NCBI GenBank assembly: GCA_002428225.1
Contig: DIUD01000011.1
Location: forward strand, 1-57,428
Origin: Roseovarius sp. UBA6167
Lineage (GTDB): Bacteria; Pseudomonadota; Alphaproteobacteria; Rhodobacterales; Rhodobacteraceae
Direction of reading: 5' to 3'
Length of the DNA stretch: 57,428 bases
Positions 24,681-33,509 of this stretch are shown in pieces (the first letter of the stretch is position 1; every line of letters starts with the position of its first letter). The notes under the pieces are model-generated. The model did not search any database, had not been told where the DNA came from, and worked only from the letters and a program-made list of their open reading frames with translations. Both the position numbers and the translations under genes were made by a program.

Positions 24681-25208
24681 CTACCGCGCCGCCTCGATCG
24701 CCGGGCGGATGGTGTTTTCCAGCACCCGCCCGGTGATCGGCCCGGCAAAGCGAAGCACGATATTGCCCTCTCCGTCGATCACATAGGTTTCGGGCACGCC
24801 GTATAGGCCCCAGTCAAGCGCCATGCGCCCGCTCTCGTCCGCGCCCATGGCGGCATAGGGATTGCCCAGTTCCGCCAGAAAGCCGAGCGCGTTGTCGGGC
24901 TTGTCCTTGTAGTTCACGCCGTAGATCGGCACCCCCTCGCGCGCCAGTTTCTCCAGATTGGGATGCTCCGCCCGGCAGGGCGCGCACCAGCTTGCCCAGT
25001 AATTCACCAGCTTCACCCCCTCGCCGCGCAGATCGGCGTCGCGCAGCAGCGGCCCGTCCCCCAGCGGCGTCACCTGCACCGCGGGCGCCGCCCGCCCCGC
25101 CAGCGCCGAGGGCAGATCATCGGGGTTCTCGCGTTGCAGCCCCACCAGCGCGAACGCGGCAAACGCGCCGAACACGATGAGCGGCACCAGCATCAAGGGT
25201 TTAACCAT
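24681..25208 (-). CDS. ccmG: Thiol:disulfide oxidoreductase CcmG/DsbE
   Basis: A 175-residue membrane-anchored thioredoxin-like protein that keeps apocytochrome c haem-binding cysteines reduced in the periplasm. N-terminal anchor 'VPLIVFGAFAAFALVGL', active site 'NYWASWCAPCRAEHPNL', cis-proline region 'LYGVPETYVIDGEG'. It overlaps ccmD by 8 bases, so it is translated with it. It is the last gene of the ccmABCDG run. Confidence 0.95.
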   Translation of the reverse strand: MVKPLMLVPLIVFGAFAAFALVGLQRENPDDLPSALAGRAAPAVQVTPLGDGPLLRDADLRGEGVKLVNYWASWCAPCRAEHPNLEKLAREGVPIYGVNYKDKPDNALGFLAELGNPYAAMGADESGRMALDWGLYGVPETYVIDGEGNIVLRFAGPITGRVLENTIRPAIEAAR

Positions 25209-25359
25209 CGGTTTTCCTCCGGCCTTCGATCTCGTCGAGCGCGCGCCGCACGCGGGCCGAACGGTGCAGGCTCGCCCAGACCAGCCCGGCGATCAGCACC
25301 AGCGACACCCCGTAGGAGGCCAGCACCGGCACCGCGTATTTGCCCAGATCGGGGATCAT
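25201..25359 (-). CDS. ccmD: Haem exporter protein CcmD
   Basis: A 52-residue single-helix protein ('YAVPVLASYGVSLVLIAGLV') with a basic C-terminus ('RRALDEIEGRRKT'), the expected CcmD shape. It releases holo-CcmE from the CcmABC complex. The start overlaps the ccmC stop (ATGA at 25356-25359), and the end overlaps the ccmG start. Confidence 0.9.
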   Translation of the reverse strand: MIPDLGKYAVPVLASYGVSLVLIAGLVWASLHRSARVRRALDEIEGRRKTDG

Positions 25360-26096
25360 GCCCGCATCCTTTCCCGCGCCACAAGCGCGCGCATCCGTCT
25401 TGCCCTGATTTCGGTGCGCGTGCGCACCAGGACAAGCGCGACGAAAAGCAGCACGAAACCCGCCATGCTCACGTAGAGCGGCAGCTTGAAGACCATGTCC
25501 ATCCGCTCTCCCGGCCTGACCGAGAGCGACGCGCCCTGATGCAGCCCCTGGCTCCAGAAATTGACCGCGTAACGGCTCAGAAGGGCAAAGACCGAGCCGA
25601 CAAGGCACAGGATCGCGGTCAGGTCCGCCGCCGTGTCATCGTTCTCGATCGCCTCCCAGAGGGCAATATAGCCCAGATAGAACAGGAACAGGATAAGAAA
25701 GCTCGTGAGGCGCGGGTCCCAGGCCCACCAGGTGCCCCACATCGGCTGCCCCCAGATCGCGCCGGTGACCAGCGCAATCAGCGTCATCACCATCCCCACC
25801 GGGGCTGCGGCGCGCGCGGCCAAGGCGCTCACATGGTGGCGACGCACGATCCAGATGAGCGACGTGACCAGCATCATCAGCCAGGCATTGATCGCCATCA
25901 GCGCCGCGGGCACGTGCAGGTAGATGATCTTGACGGTTGCGCCCTGCCGGAAATCGTCGGGCGTGAAGAAGAACCCCCAGACCAGCCCCACCGCAAGCGT
26001 CAGCGCCGCGAGCCACGCGCATACGGGCAGCACGCGGTCGGTGGTCTCGATGAATTTCTTCGGGTTGGCATAGGTCCAGAGCGCGTTCAGGTTCAT
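25356..26096 (-). CDS. ccmC: Haem lyase/export protein CcmC
   Basis: A 246-residue inner-membrane protein with six helices and the periplasmic tryptophan-rich haem motif 'WGTWWAWDPRLTSF', plus conserved histidines ('YLHVPAALM' and 'LHQGASLS'). It loads haem on CcmE. It lies between ccmB (16 bases upstream) and ccmD. Confidence 0.95.
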   Translation of the reverse strand: MNLNALWTYANPKKFIETTDRVLPVCAWLAALTLAVGLVWGFFFTPDDFRQGATVKIIYLHVPAALMAINAWLMMLVTSLIWIVRRHHVSALAARAAAPVGMVMTLIALVTGAIWGQPMWGTWWAWDPRLTSFLILFLFYLGYIALWEAIENDDTAADLTAILCLVGSVFALLSRYAVNFWSQGLHQGASLSVRPGERMDMVFKLPLYVSMAGFVLLFVALVLVRTRTEIRARRMRALVARERMRA

Positions 26097-26112
26097 CGGG
26101 CTGATCCCTCGG

Positions 26113-26769
26113 TCATCGCAGGTTGACCCTCAATACCGCAGCCGAGGCGAAAGGCAAAAGCGCGATCGTGCCGCAGGTGATCCCCGCCAGAAGCGCGAGC
26201 GGCGTGCCCGGTGCCAGCCCCTCGGCCCCGCGCCGCGCCACCTCGGCGCCGAATATCAGCGTGGGCATGTAGAGCGGCAGCACCAGCAGGCTCAGCAGCA
26301 ACCCGCCGCGCTTCAGCCCGACGGTCAGCGCCGCGCCGAACGTGCCGATCACGCTGAGCGCGGGCGTCCCGAGCGCGAGCGAGGCCACCAGCCAGCCGAA
26401 TCCCGGCGCGGGCAGGTTCAGCAGGATGCCGAGCACGGGCGCCGCCAGCACCAGCGGCAGCCCCGTGGTCAGCCAATGCGCCAGCGCCTTGACGCTCACG
26501 ATCCCCTCCATCGGCAAGGGCGAGGTGGCCAGCAGATCGAGGCTGCCATCCTCCCAGTCGAGCGCAAGGATGCGGTCGAGCGACAGCAGGCAGGCCAGCA
26601 GCGCGCCCAGCCACAGGATGCCCGGCGCGATCCTGGCAAGAAGCGCACCTTGCGGCCCGACACCGAAAGGCACCAGCACCACCACGATGAGAAAGAACGC
26701 CAGCCCGAGGCCAAAGCCCCCGCCCGCCCGCATGGCAAGCCGCAGGTCGCGGGCCAGAAGCGCGATCAC
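26113..26769 (-). CDS. ccmB: Haem exporter permease CcmB
   Basis: A 218-residue permease with six helices and the CcmB stretch 'LDWEDGSLDLLATSPLPMEG'. It forms the membrane part of the CcmAB ABC complex used to release haem-loaded CcmE. The start overlaps the ccmA stop by 4 bases. Confidence 0.95.
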   Translation of the reverse strand: MIALLARDLRLAMRAGGGFGLGLAFFLIVVVLVPFGVGPQGALLARIAPGILWLGALLACLLSLDRILALDWEDGSLDLLATSPLPMEGIVSVKALAHWLTTGLPLVLAAPVLGILLNLPAPGFGWLVASLALGTPALSVIGTFGAALTVGLKRGGLLLSLLVLPLYMPTLIFGAEVARRGAEGLAPGTPLALLAGITCGTIALLPFASAAVLRVNLR

Positions 26770-27383
26770 AGGAACGCCCCGTCGAAATCATCCGCCGCCA
26801 GCGGCGCGGCACGATAGGGTGCAAGATCGAATATCCGCGCCTCCGGTATCCGCAGGTCGATATGCGTGGCGATCAGCGCGGCCCCGCCGCCCGCCAGATG
26901 CGCGCGCACCACACCCGCGAACATCGCCACCGCGTCCGCGTCGAGCGAGACGGTCGGCTCGTCGAGCAGCCAGATCGCGCGCCCCGTCACCAGAAGCCGC
27001 GCCAGCCCCAGCCGCCGCTTCTGCCCGGCCGAGAGCGCGCCGGCCGGACGGGCGGCGAGCGGGTCCAGGCCGAACGCCGCGAGTGCCAACGAGATATCAT
27101 TGGTGCCAAAGACCTGCGCCCAGAACCGCAGGTTCTCCTCGACCGTCAGCGTGGCCTTGATCCCGTCGGCATGGCCCGCATAGACAAGGCTCTCGGGCGC
27201 GGCCTCGACCCGGCCCGCCAGCGGCGGCTGCAACCCCGCCACCGTGCGCAGCATCGTCGTCTTGCCGATGCCGTTGGGGCCGCGCAACACCAGCGCCTCG
27301 CCGGGCAAGAGGGTCAGCCCCACCCTTTCCAGCACGGGGATCCCCCCCCGCGCCACGCTCAGATCGCAAACGCTCAGCACCAT
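26766..27383 (-). CDS. ccmA: Cytochrome c biogenesis ATPase CcmA
   Basis: A 205-residue ABC ATPase. Walker A 'LRGPNGIGKTTMLR', signature 'LSAGQKRRLGLARLLV', Walker B 'IWLLDEPTVSLD', switch 'IATHIDL'. It heads the minus-strand run ccmA-B-C-D-G. ccmE, ccmF and ccmH are not in the window. No promoter was assigned in the 133 bases upstream. Confidence 0.95.
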   Translation of the reverse strand: MVLSVCDLSVARGGIPVLERVGLTLLPGEALVLRGPNGIGKTTMLRTVAGLQPPLAGRVEAAPESLVYAGHADGIKATLTVEENLRFWAQVFGTNDISLALAAFGLDPLAARPAGALSAGQKRRLGLARLLVTGRAIWLLDEPTVSLDADAVAMFAGVVRAHLAGGGAALIATHIDLRIPEARIFDLAPYRAAPLAADDFDGAFL

Positions 27384-27516
27384 GCGCCCTGCCTAGCCCA
27401 AAGCCGGCACCGCGAAAAGCGACGTTTGTCATGAAGATCGCCCATCGCTGTCGTTCGGTCCCCTGGAAGTCGGGGGCGCTGCTTGCGGCAGGTGATCCCG
27501 CCCGGTCGCGGAAACC

Positions 27517-27768
27517 TCACTCTTGTCGCGTATGGCGTTGGGGTTCGAGCATGTAGACCCCTTCCGGCAGATCGAGCGCCGCGCCCAGGTCGCGCAATTG
27601 CGACATGGACAGGGTGATCTTTTGCGTCCGGTCGGTGCGCGGATCGTATTGCTCGATGGTGACACATTCCTCGAATGCATTGATGATCACATCCTCGAGC
27701 AAGGACGCCCCGCCCTCATCGACAAGGGTAATCACGGTCGAATCGAATTCGTGTTCGATGGAAAACAT
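27517..27768 (-). CDS. Conserved small protein, unknown
   Basis: An 83-residue acidic protein: 'FSIEHEFDSTVITLVDEGGA', then 'FEECVTIEQYDPRTDR' and 'SQLRDLGAALDLPEGVY'. There is no signal peptide or membrane segment. It looks like a small family restricted to Rhodobacteraceae, but I cannot name a function. It is divergent from the M48 protease gene with 122 bases between. Confidence 0.65.
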   Translation of the reverse strand: MFSIEHEFDSTVITLVDEGGASLLEDVIINAFEECVTIEQYDPRTDRTQKITLSMSQLRDLGAALDLPEGVYMLEPQRHTRQE

Positions 27769-27890
27769 GCAGGCAGCCTATCGCGGCAGCCACTGGATGC
27801 AAACCGCGATGCGAAATGGTCACAAGGAGGGGTGGCGGGGCGGCGCATCCCTGCTAAGTAGATCGGATGAAGATATAGCGAGGAATTGTC

Positions 27891-28607
27891 GTGCGCCGGA
27901 TTGCCTGCCTTGCCCTGATCGTTCTTGCCTCCTGCGTCGAGGTCTCGCAGACAGGCCAGCCCACCCGCCCCGCGCCGCAGCCCGCGGTCGCGCAGCGCCC
28001 CGCCGCGCCCGTGGTCACGCGCGACAAAATCCAGCAATTTTTGACCGTCGTGCAGCGGGTGGAGCCGGTGGCCGAGCGCGAATGCCGCAGCCGCTCGCCG
28101 CAATTCAACTGCGATTTCCGCATTGTGGTCGATGACCGCCCCGGTCAGCCGATCAATGCCTACCAGACGCTCGACCGCAACGGTCAGCCGATCCTTGCCT
28201 TTACCCTGCCGATGATCGCCTCCGTGCGTAATGCGGATGAACTGGCCTTTGTCATGGGCCACGAGGCATCGCATCACATCGCGGGCCATATCCCCCGCCA
28301 GCAGCAAAGTGCTGCGGCGGGCGCGCTCATTCTGGGCGGCATCGCCGCTGTCACCGGGGCCGGACAAGAGGCGGTGGATCAGGCGGTTCGCGTGGGCGCC
28401 GGTGTCGGCGGGCGCGTCTTTTCCAAGGAATATGAGCTTGAGGCCGATGCGCTCGGCACGGTCATCACGCATAAATCGGGCTATGATCCGGTGCGCGGCG
28501 TCGCGTTCTTCTCGCAGATCCCCGATCCGGGCAACCGCTTTCTCGGCACCCATCCGCCCAATGCGCAGCGGATCGAAACGGTGCGCCGCGTGGCCGCCGG
28601 GCTCTGA
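27891..28607 (+). CDS. M48-family metalloprotease lipoprotein
   Basis: A 238-residue exported zinc protease. Signal with lipobox L-A-S-C at about residue 15, then a Pro-rich linker, then the M48 domain. The zinc motif H-E-x-x-H is in 'FVMGHEASHHIAGHI', and a third ligand Glu is in 'YELEADALGTVI'. It resembles BepA/LoiP-type outer-membrane quality-control proteases. The start is GTG 27891 with AGGA at 27881-27884. Confidence 0.85.
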   Translation: MRRIACLALIVLASCVEVSQTGQPTRPAPQPAVAQRPAAPVVTRDKIQQFLTVVQRVEPVAERECRSRSPQFNCDFRIVVDDRPGQPINAYQTLDRNGQPILAFTLPMIASVRNADELAFVMGHEASHHIAGHIPRQQQSAAAGALILGGIAAVTGAGQEAVDQAVRVGAGVGGRVFSKEYELEADALGTVITHKSGYDPVRGVAFFSQIPDPGNRFLGTHPPNAQRIETVRRVAAGL

Positions 28608-28701
28608 GCCGCGCCGCGCCGCTTCGCCGGTTTGATGCAGATCAAGGCGAGCGCCTGCGCCCTCGCGCATCCTGCGGTGCATCCAGCAGGAGGTTTCGCC
28701 C

Positions 28702-28965
28702 ATGAACACCACCCGAACGCTCAAGCGTCACGCAGCCCTCGTGGACCGCATGTCTTCCGCCCAGGGCGTTGACCTCGAACAGAAGATGATGGAGGGCCTG
28801 CTCACCCCCGATGACCTGGGCACGATGGTCCTGAGCTGCACCGGTTGCGCCCATCCCGGCGATTGCGAACATTGGCTGGCCAGCCACGAGGACGGCGCGG
28901 CCGCGCCCGGCTATTGCCGCAACCTCGATCTTTTCGCCGATCTCAAGGCCGGGCGCCGCGTCTGA
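28702..28965 (+). CDS. DUF6455 small cysteine-rich protein
   Basis: An 87-residue cytoplasmic protein. Conserved order: 'MSSAQGVDLEQKMMEGLL', then cysteines in 'CTGCAHPGDCEHWL' and a fourth in 'GYCRNLDLF'. Four cysteines suggest metal or redox binding; the family function is unknown. AGGAGG lies 8 bases before the ATG. It is convergent with aroA, 25 bases apart. Confidence 0.75.
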   Translation: MNTTRTLKRHAALVDRMSSAQGVDLEQKMMEGLLTPDDLGTMVLSCTGCAHPGDCEHWLASHEDGAAAPGYCRNLDLFADLKAGRRV

Positions 28966-28990
28966 GGCGCGGCCGCGCCGCGCCACCTGT

Positions 28991-30337
28991 TCAACGCGGT
29001 CGCAAGTCTGCGCCAAGGCCCGCCATCAGCCTCTCGAAGGCGGGGAAGGATGTCGCAATGGGGCTGGCGTCATCGACGCCGACCGGGTCTTGCGCCGCCA
29101 TGCCCATCACCAGAAACGACATCGCAATGCGGTGATCGAGATGGCTTGCGCAGGTCTGCCCGCCGGGAACGCCGCCCGGTCCCCGGCCATGGACGATCCA
29201 CCAGTCGGGGCCATCCTCGACCGTCACGCCGCCCGCGCGCAGCCCCGTGGCCATGGCCTCGATCCGGTCGCTTTCCTTGACGCGCAATTCCCTGACGCCG
29301 CGCATCACCGTCGCCCCTTGGGCAAAGCTCGCCACGACCGAAAGGATGGGATATTCGTCGATCATGCTCGCCGCACGCTCGGGCGGCACCTCGATGCCGC
29401 GCAGGTCGGGCGAGAAACGCGCGCGCAGATCGGCCACCGGCTCGCCGCCTTCCTCGCGCGGGTTCTCGTAAACGAGATCCGCGCCCATCTCGCGCAGCGT
29501 CTCGAACAGGCCCGCGCGTGTGGGGTTCAACCCGATATTCGGCACCAGCACGTCCGAGCCCGGCACGATGAGCGCCGCGCAGACAGGAAAGGCCGCCGAG
29601 GAGGGATCGCGCGGCACGGCAATGGTCCGGGGCTGCAATTCGGGCTGGCCCGTCAGGGTGATGACGCGGCCCTCGCTCGTCACTTCGGTGACGATCTCGG
29701 CGCCAAAGCCCGCCAGCATCCGCTCGGTATGATCGCGCGTCGCCTCGCGCTCGATCACCACGGTCTGCCCCGGCGCGTTCAACCCCGCCAGCAGCACCGC
29801 CGATTTCACCTGCGCCGACGGCACCGGCACGCTATAGCGCACCGGCACCGGGTATTGCGCGCCGATGATCGTCATCGGCAGCCGCCCGCCCGAACGCCCC
29901 ACCGCCCGCGCCCCGAACAACGCCAGCGGATCGGTGACGCGCGCCATGGGCCGCCTGTTGAGGCTGGCGTCGCCGGTAAAGGTGGCGGTGATGGGCGAGG
30001 TCGCCATCGCCCCCATGATGAGCCGCACCCCGGTGCCGGAATTGCCGCAGTCGATCACCTGACCCGGCTCGGCAAGGCCGCCCACGCCCACGCCCCGCAC
30101 CCGCCATGTGCCATCATCGTCGCGCGCGACCTCGGCCCCGAAAGCGCGCATCGCGCGCCCCGTGTCGAGCACGTCCTGCCCTTCCAGAAGGCCGGTTATC
30201 ACCGTCTCGCCCACCGAAAGCGCGCCAAGGATCAGCGCCCGATGCGAGATCGACTTGTCGCCGGGCACCTCGGCCAGGCCGGAAAGCGGCCCGGCGCGGT
30301 GCGCGGTCATGGGAACGGGGGTGGCGTGGCCGGACAT
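28991..30337 (-). CDS. aroA: EPSP synthase (3-phosphoshikimate 1-carboxyvinyltransferase), class II motifs
   Basis: A 448-residue shikimate-pathway enzyme joining PEP to shikimate-3-phosphate. All four class II (CP4-like) motifs are present: G-D-K-S at 26-29, S-A-Q-V-K, R-D-H-T-E and N-P-T-R. The residue aligned with CP4 Ala100 is glycine here (G101 in 'CGNSGTGVRL', codon 30035-30037), as in glyphosate-sensitive class I enzymes. It lies 78 bases after serA behind a stem-loop; CAGGAG gives the ribosome site. Confidence 0.93.
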   Translation of the reverse strand: MSGHATPVPMTAHRAGPLSGLAEVPGDKSISHRALILGALSVGETVITGLLEGQDVLDTGRAMRAFGAEVARDDDGTWRVRGVGVGGLAEPGQVIDCGNSGTGVRLIMGAMATSPITATFTGDASLNRRPMARVTDPLALFGARAVGRSGGRLPMTIIGAQYPVPVRYSVPVPSAQVKSAVLLAGLNAPGQTVVIEREATRDHTERMLAGFGAEIVTEVTSEGRVITLTGQPELQPRTIAVPRDPSSAAFPVCAALIVPGSDVLVPNIGLNPTRAGLFETLREMGADLVYENPREEGGEPVADLRARFSPDLRGIEVPPERAASMIDEYPILSVVASFAQGATVMRGVRELRVKESDRIEAMATGLRAGGVTVEDGPDWWIVHGRGPGGVPGGQTCASHLDHRIAMSFLVMGMAAQDPVGVDDASPIATSFPAFERLMAGLGADLRPR

Positions 30338-30349
30338 GAACGCTCCTGA

Positions 30350-30386
30350 ATACGAAATCGCCTGCCTGATAGCGCAGGCAGGCGAT
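30350..30386 (-). terminator. Stem-loop between serA and aroA
   Basis: A perfect 12-bp inverted repeat: ATCGCCTGCCTG (30357-30368) with CAGGCAGGCGAT (30375-30386), loop ATAGCG. In the minus direction it is followed by TTCGTATTC. It lies 29 bases past the serA stop and 19 before the aroA ATG, so it either ends the serC-serA message or thins read-through to aroA. Confidence 0.65.
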
Positions 30387-30415
30387 CCCGTCCATGGGGC
30401 AACAAGGCCCGAGGC

Positions 30416-32011
30416 TCAGTCCACGTCGAATTCGAGCGGGCGGATCTGCCGGAACTTGCCCGTCGCCTCGAGCGCGGCGAGGGCCTCGGCGGGCACCGGC
30501 TCGTCCACATAAAGCAGCGCGATCGCCTCGCCGCGCGCCTCGGCGCGGCCCAGCGTAAAGTTGGCGATGTTGACGCCGTGCTCGCCCATGATCTGCCCCA
30601 GTATGCCGATGATGCCGGGCACGTCCTCGTTGGTGGTATAAATCATGTGCCGCCCGATCTCGGCGTCGATATTGATGCCCTTGATCTGGATGAAGCGCGG
30701 CTTACCGTCCGAGAACACCGTGCCACCGATCGAGCGCTCGCGCTTGTCGGTCACCACGGTGATCTTGATATATCCCTCGAAGGCGCCCGACTTGTCCTGC
30801 TTGGTGGTCGAAATCTTCATGCCGCGTTCCTTGGCGATGATCGGCGCCGAGACCATGTTCACCTCGGGATTCACCGATTTCATGATCCCCGCCATGGCCG
30901 CCGAGGTCAGCGCGCCGAGATTCATCTCCGAGGCCACCCCGTCATAGAGGATGTTGACGGCCTTGATCGGCTCGTCGGTCATCTGGCCGATGAAACTGCC
31001 CAGATGGCCGGCAAGGCTGATCCACGGCCCCATGAGCTTGGCCTCCTCGGACGTCACCGAGGGCATGTTGAGCGCATTGGTCACGGCCCCGGTCAGCAGG
31101 TAATCCGACATCTGCTCGGCCACCTGAAGGGCCACGTTCTCCTGCGCCTCGGTCGTCGCCGCGCCGAGATGCGGCGTGCAGACCACATTGGGCAGGCCGA
31201 AAAGCGGGTTTTCCACAGCCGGCTCCACCGCGAACACGTCAAACCCCGCACCGGCCACATGGCCCGATTTCACAAGATCGGCCACCGCCGCCTCGTCCAC
31301 CAGCCCGCCGCGCGCGCAGTTGATGATGCGCACGCCCCTCTTCGTCTTTTCCAGCGCCTCGCGGCTGAGCATGTTGCGGGTCTGATCGGTCAGCGGCACA
31401 TGCAGCGTGATGAAATCCGCCCGCCTGAGCAGATCGTCAAGCTCGACCTTTTCCACCTGCATCTGCTCGGCCTTTTCCTGGCCGAGATATGGATCATAGG
31501 CGATCACCTTCATCTTGAGCCCGCGCGCCCGGTCGCAGACGATCCCGCCGATATTGCCTGCGCCGATCACGCCGAGCGTCTTGCCGGTCAGTTCGACCCC
31601 CATGAAGCGCGATTTCTCCCATTTGCCGGCATGGGTCGAGGCGCTGGCCTCGGGGATTTGCCGCGCCACGGCGAACATCATCGCGATCGCGTGTTCGGCG
31701 GTGGTGATCATGTTGCCAAATGGCGTGTTCATCACGATCACGCCCTTCCTGGAGGCGGCGGGAATGTCCACATTGTCCACGCCGATCCCGGCCCGGCCGA
31801 TCACCTTGAGGTTGGTGGCCGCCGCAAGCACCGCCTCGGTCACCTTGGTGGCCGAGCGAATGGCAAGGCCGTCATATTGCCCGATCACCTGCGCCAGGCG
31901 CTCCTTGTCCTTGCCCAGATCGGGCAGATAATCGACCTCGACGCCGCGATCGCGAAAGATCTGCACGGCGGTTTCAGACAGCTTGTCGGATACGAGAACC
32001 TTGGGGGCCAT
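30416..32011 (-). CDS. serA: D-3-phosphoglycerate dehydrogenase
   Basis: A 531-residue long-form SerA, the NAD-dependent first step of serine synthesis. The N-terminal catalytic domain carries the NAD loop 'LGVIGAGNIGGIVCDRARGL', catalytic Arg in 'INCARGGLVDEAA', Glu in 'VEPAVENPLF' and His in 'CTPHLGAATTEAQ'. Then the intervening domain ('GPWISLAGHLGSFIGQMTDE') and a C-terminal ACT domain from about 455 ('MIYTTNEDVPGIIGILGQIM'), the usual site of serine binding. AAGGAG precedes ATG 32011. It is second in the serC-serA operon. Confidence 0.96.
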   Translation of the reverse strand: MAPKVLVSDKLSETAVQIFRDRGVEVDYLPDLGKDKERLAQVIGQYDGLAIRSATKVTEAVLAAATNLKVIGRAGIGVDNVDIPAASRKGVIVMNTPFGNMITTAEHAIAMMFAVARQIPEASASTHAGKWEKSRFMGVELTGKTLGVIGAGNIGGIVCDRARGLKMKVIAYDPYLGQEKAEQMQVEKVELDDLLRRADFITLHVPLTDQTRNMLSREALEKTKRGVRIINCARGGLVDEAAVADLVKSGHVAGAGFDVFAVEPAVENPLFGLPNVVCTPHLGAATTEAQENVALQVAEQMSDYLLTGAVTNALNMPSVTSEEAKLMGPWISLAGHLGSFIGQMTDEPIKAVNILYDGVASEMNLGALTSAAMAGIMKSVNPEVNMVSAPIIAKERGMKISTTKQDKSGAFEGYIKITVVTDKRERSIGGTVFSDGKPRFIQIKGINIDAEIGRHMIYTTNEDVPGIIGILGQIMGEHGVNIANFTLGRAEARGEAIALLYVDEPVPAEALAALEATGKFRQIRPLEFDVD

Positions 32012-32098
32012 GGTCGGGCTCCTTTGATGAAAAACCGGGGGGGGCGGCCCGACCTCTTTCGATGAGGCCGGGCCGATTTCCTGCAAGGGAAGGCGGGG

Positions 32099-33253
32099 TC
32101 ACGCGGCCTGTGACTGCGCCGCGATCTCGGTCTGATACGCCCACTCGATCCAGGGCATCAGAGCGGCCACATCCTGCCTCTCGACCGTGCCGCCGCACCA
32201 GATCCGCAGACCCGCGGGCGCATCGCGATAGGCGCCGATATCGAGCGCGACGCCCTCCGCTTCCAACCGCTTTGCCACCGCCTTGGCAAAGGCCGCGCCA
32301 TCATTGATGCGCGCATCGTCGAAGCGCAGGCAGACAGAGGTGTTGGAGCGGGTCGCCGGATCGGTGGCGAGGAAGGCCAGCCAGTCGCGCGCCGCCACGA
32401 AATCGGCCACCGTGGCGAGGTTCGCATCCGCCCGTGCGATCAGCCCGCCAAGCCCCCCGACCGAGCGCGCCCAGTCGAGCGCGGCAAGGTAATCCTCGAC
32501 CGCCAGCATCGAGGGGGTGTTGATCGTCTCGCCCTTGAAAATGCCCTCGATCAGCTTGCCGCCCTTGGTAAGGCGGAAAATCTTGGGCAGCGGCCAGGGC
32601 GGGGTGTAGCTTTCGAGCCGCTCGACCGCGCGCGGGCCGAGCACGAGCATCCCGTGCGCCGCCTCGCCACCCAGCACCTTCTGCCAGGAGAAGGTGGTCA
32701 CGTCGAGCCTGTCCCAAGGCAGGTCCTGCGCGAAGGCGGCCGATGTCGCGTCGCAGATCGTCAGCCCGGCGCGATCCGACTTGATCCAGTCGCCATCCGG
32801 CACGCGCACACCCGAGGTCGTGCCGTTCCAGGTAAAGACCACGTCATTGTCGGTATCGACCGAGGCCAGATCGACGATCTCGCCATAATCGGCGGTCTTC
32901 ACCTCGGCGTCGAGCTTGAGCTGCTTGACCACATCGGTGACCCAGCCCGCGCCGAAGCTCTCCCAGGCCAGCATTTCCACGGGGCGCGCCCCCAGAAGCG
33001 ACCACATCGCCATTTCCATGGCCCCGGTATCCGAGGCGGGCACGATGCCGATACGGTAATCGGCGGGGATGCCGAGAATCTCGCGCGTGCCCTCGATGGC
33101 CGCCCTCAGACGCTCCTTGCCGACAGCGGCACGGTGCGAGCGCCCGAGCGGGGCACCGGCAAGCAGGTCGAGGGAATATCCGGGAAATTTGGCGCAGGGG
33201 CCAGAGGAAAAACGCGGGTTTTCCGGCCGCGCGCCGGGCTTTGCAATAGCCAT
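32099..33253 (-). CDS. serC: Phosphoserine aminotransferase
   Basis: A 384-residue PLP enzyme of the alphaproteobacterial/archaeal-type SerC branch. It converts 3-phosphohydroxypyruvate to phosphoserine and also acts in PLP synthesis. N-terminal 'NPRFSSGPCAKFPGYSLDLL', PLP lysine in 'TTFSWQKVLGGEAAHGML', C-terminal 'GLRIWCGGTVERQDV'. It lies 87 bases before serA in the same direction and behind the predicted serC leader RNA. Confidence 0.94.
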   Translation of the reverse strand: MAIAKPGARPENPRFSSGPCAKFPGYSLDLLAGAPLGRSHRAAVGKERLRAAIEGTREILGIPADYRIGIVPASDTGAMEMAMWSLLGARPVEMLAWESFGAGWVTDVVKQLKLDAEVKTADYGEIVDLASVDTDNDVVFTWNGTTSGVRVPDGDWIKSDRAGLTICDATSAAFAQDLPWDRLDVTTFSWQKVLGGEAAHGMLVLGPRAVERLESYTPPWPLPKIFRLTKGGKLIEGIFKGETINTPSMLAVEDYLAALDWARSVGGLGGLIARADANLATVADFVAARDWLAFLATDPATRSNTSVCLRFDDARINDGAAFAKAVAKRLEAEGVALDIGAYRDAPAGLRIWCGGTVERQDVAALMPWIEWAYQTEIAAQSQAA

Positions 33254-33261
33254 GTGCTACC

Positions 33262-33310
33262 CTTCCAGATAAGCGCCCCTCGTTGGGGAGGGGTGTCCCG
33301 CGGACGCCTC
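33262..33310 (-). ncRNA. Predicted serC leader RNA (serC motif)
   Basis: The 5' leader of serC has two adjacent hairpins in minus-strand order. The first is GTCC-GCG-GGAC (33105 region excluded; bases 33295-33305). The second is an 8-bp stem built on CCCCTC/GAGGGG (33274-33295, one G-T pair, six-base loop). A structured serC motif upstream of serC-serA operons was described in alphaproteobacteria (Corbino and colleagues, 2005). Position, operon and two-hairpin form fit. Not checked with a covariance model; the ligand, if any, is unknown. Confidence 0.6.
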
Positions 33311-33509
33311 TACACAAACCCCTTGAAAACAGCAAGCCCCAAAGCGCGTTGCCGTGCAGGTTCTGGTGACTTGCCGCAGAATGAAACGGGAACATTCCGG
33401 ATCAAGTGGCACAAAACTGACACAGGGTGTTTGCTGAATGTTTCCCTGGGAATGGCCGAGAGGGCCGACCGCGAGCCGATAACCAAGCTGCTTTTGCCAG
33501 CGAGTTATA

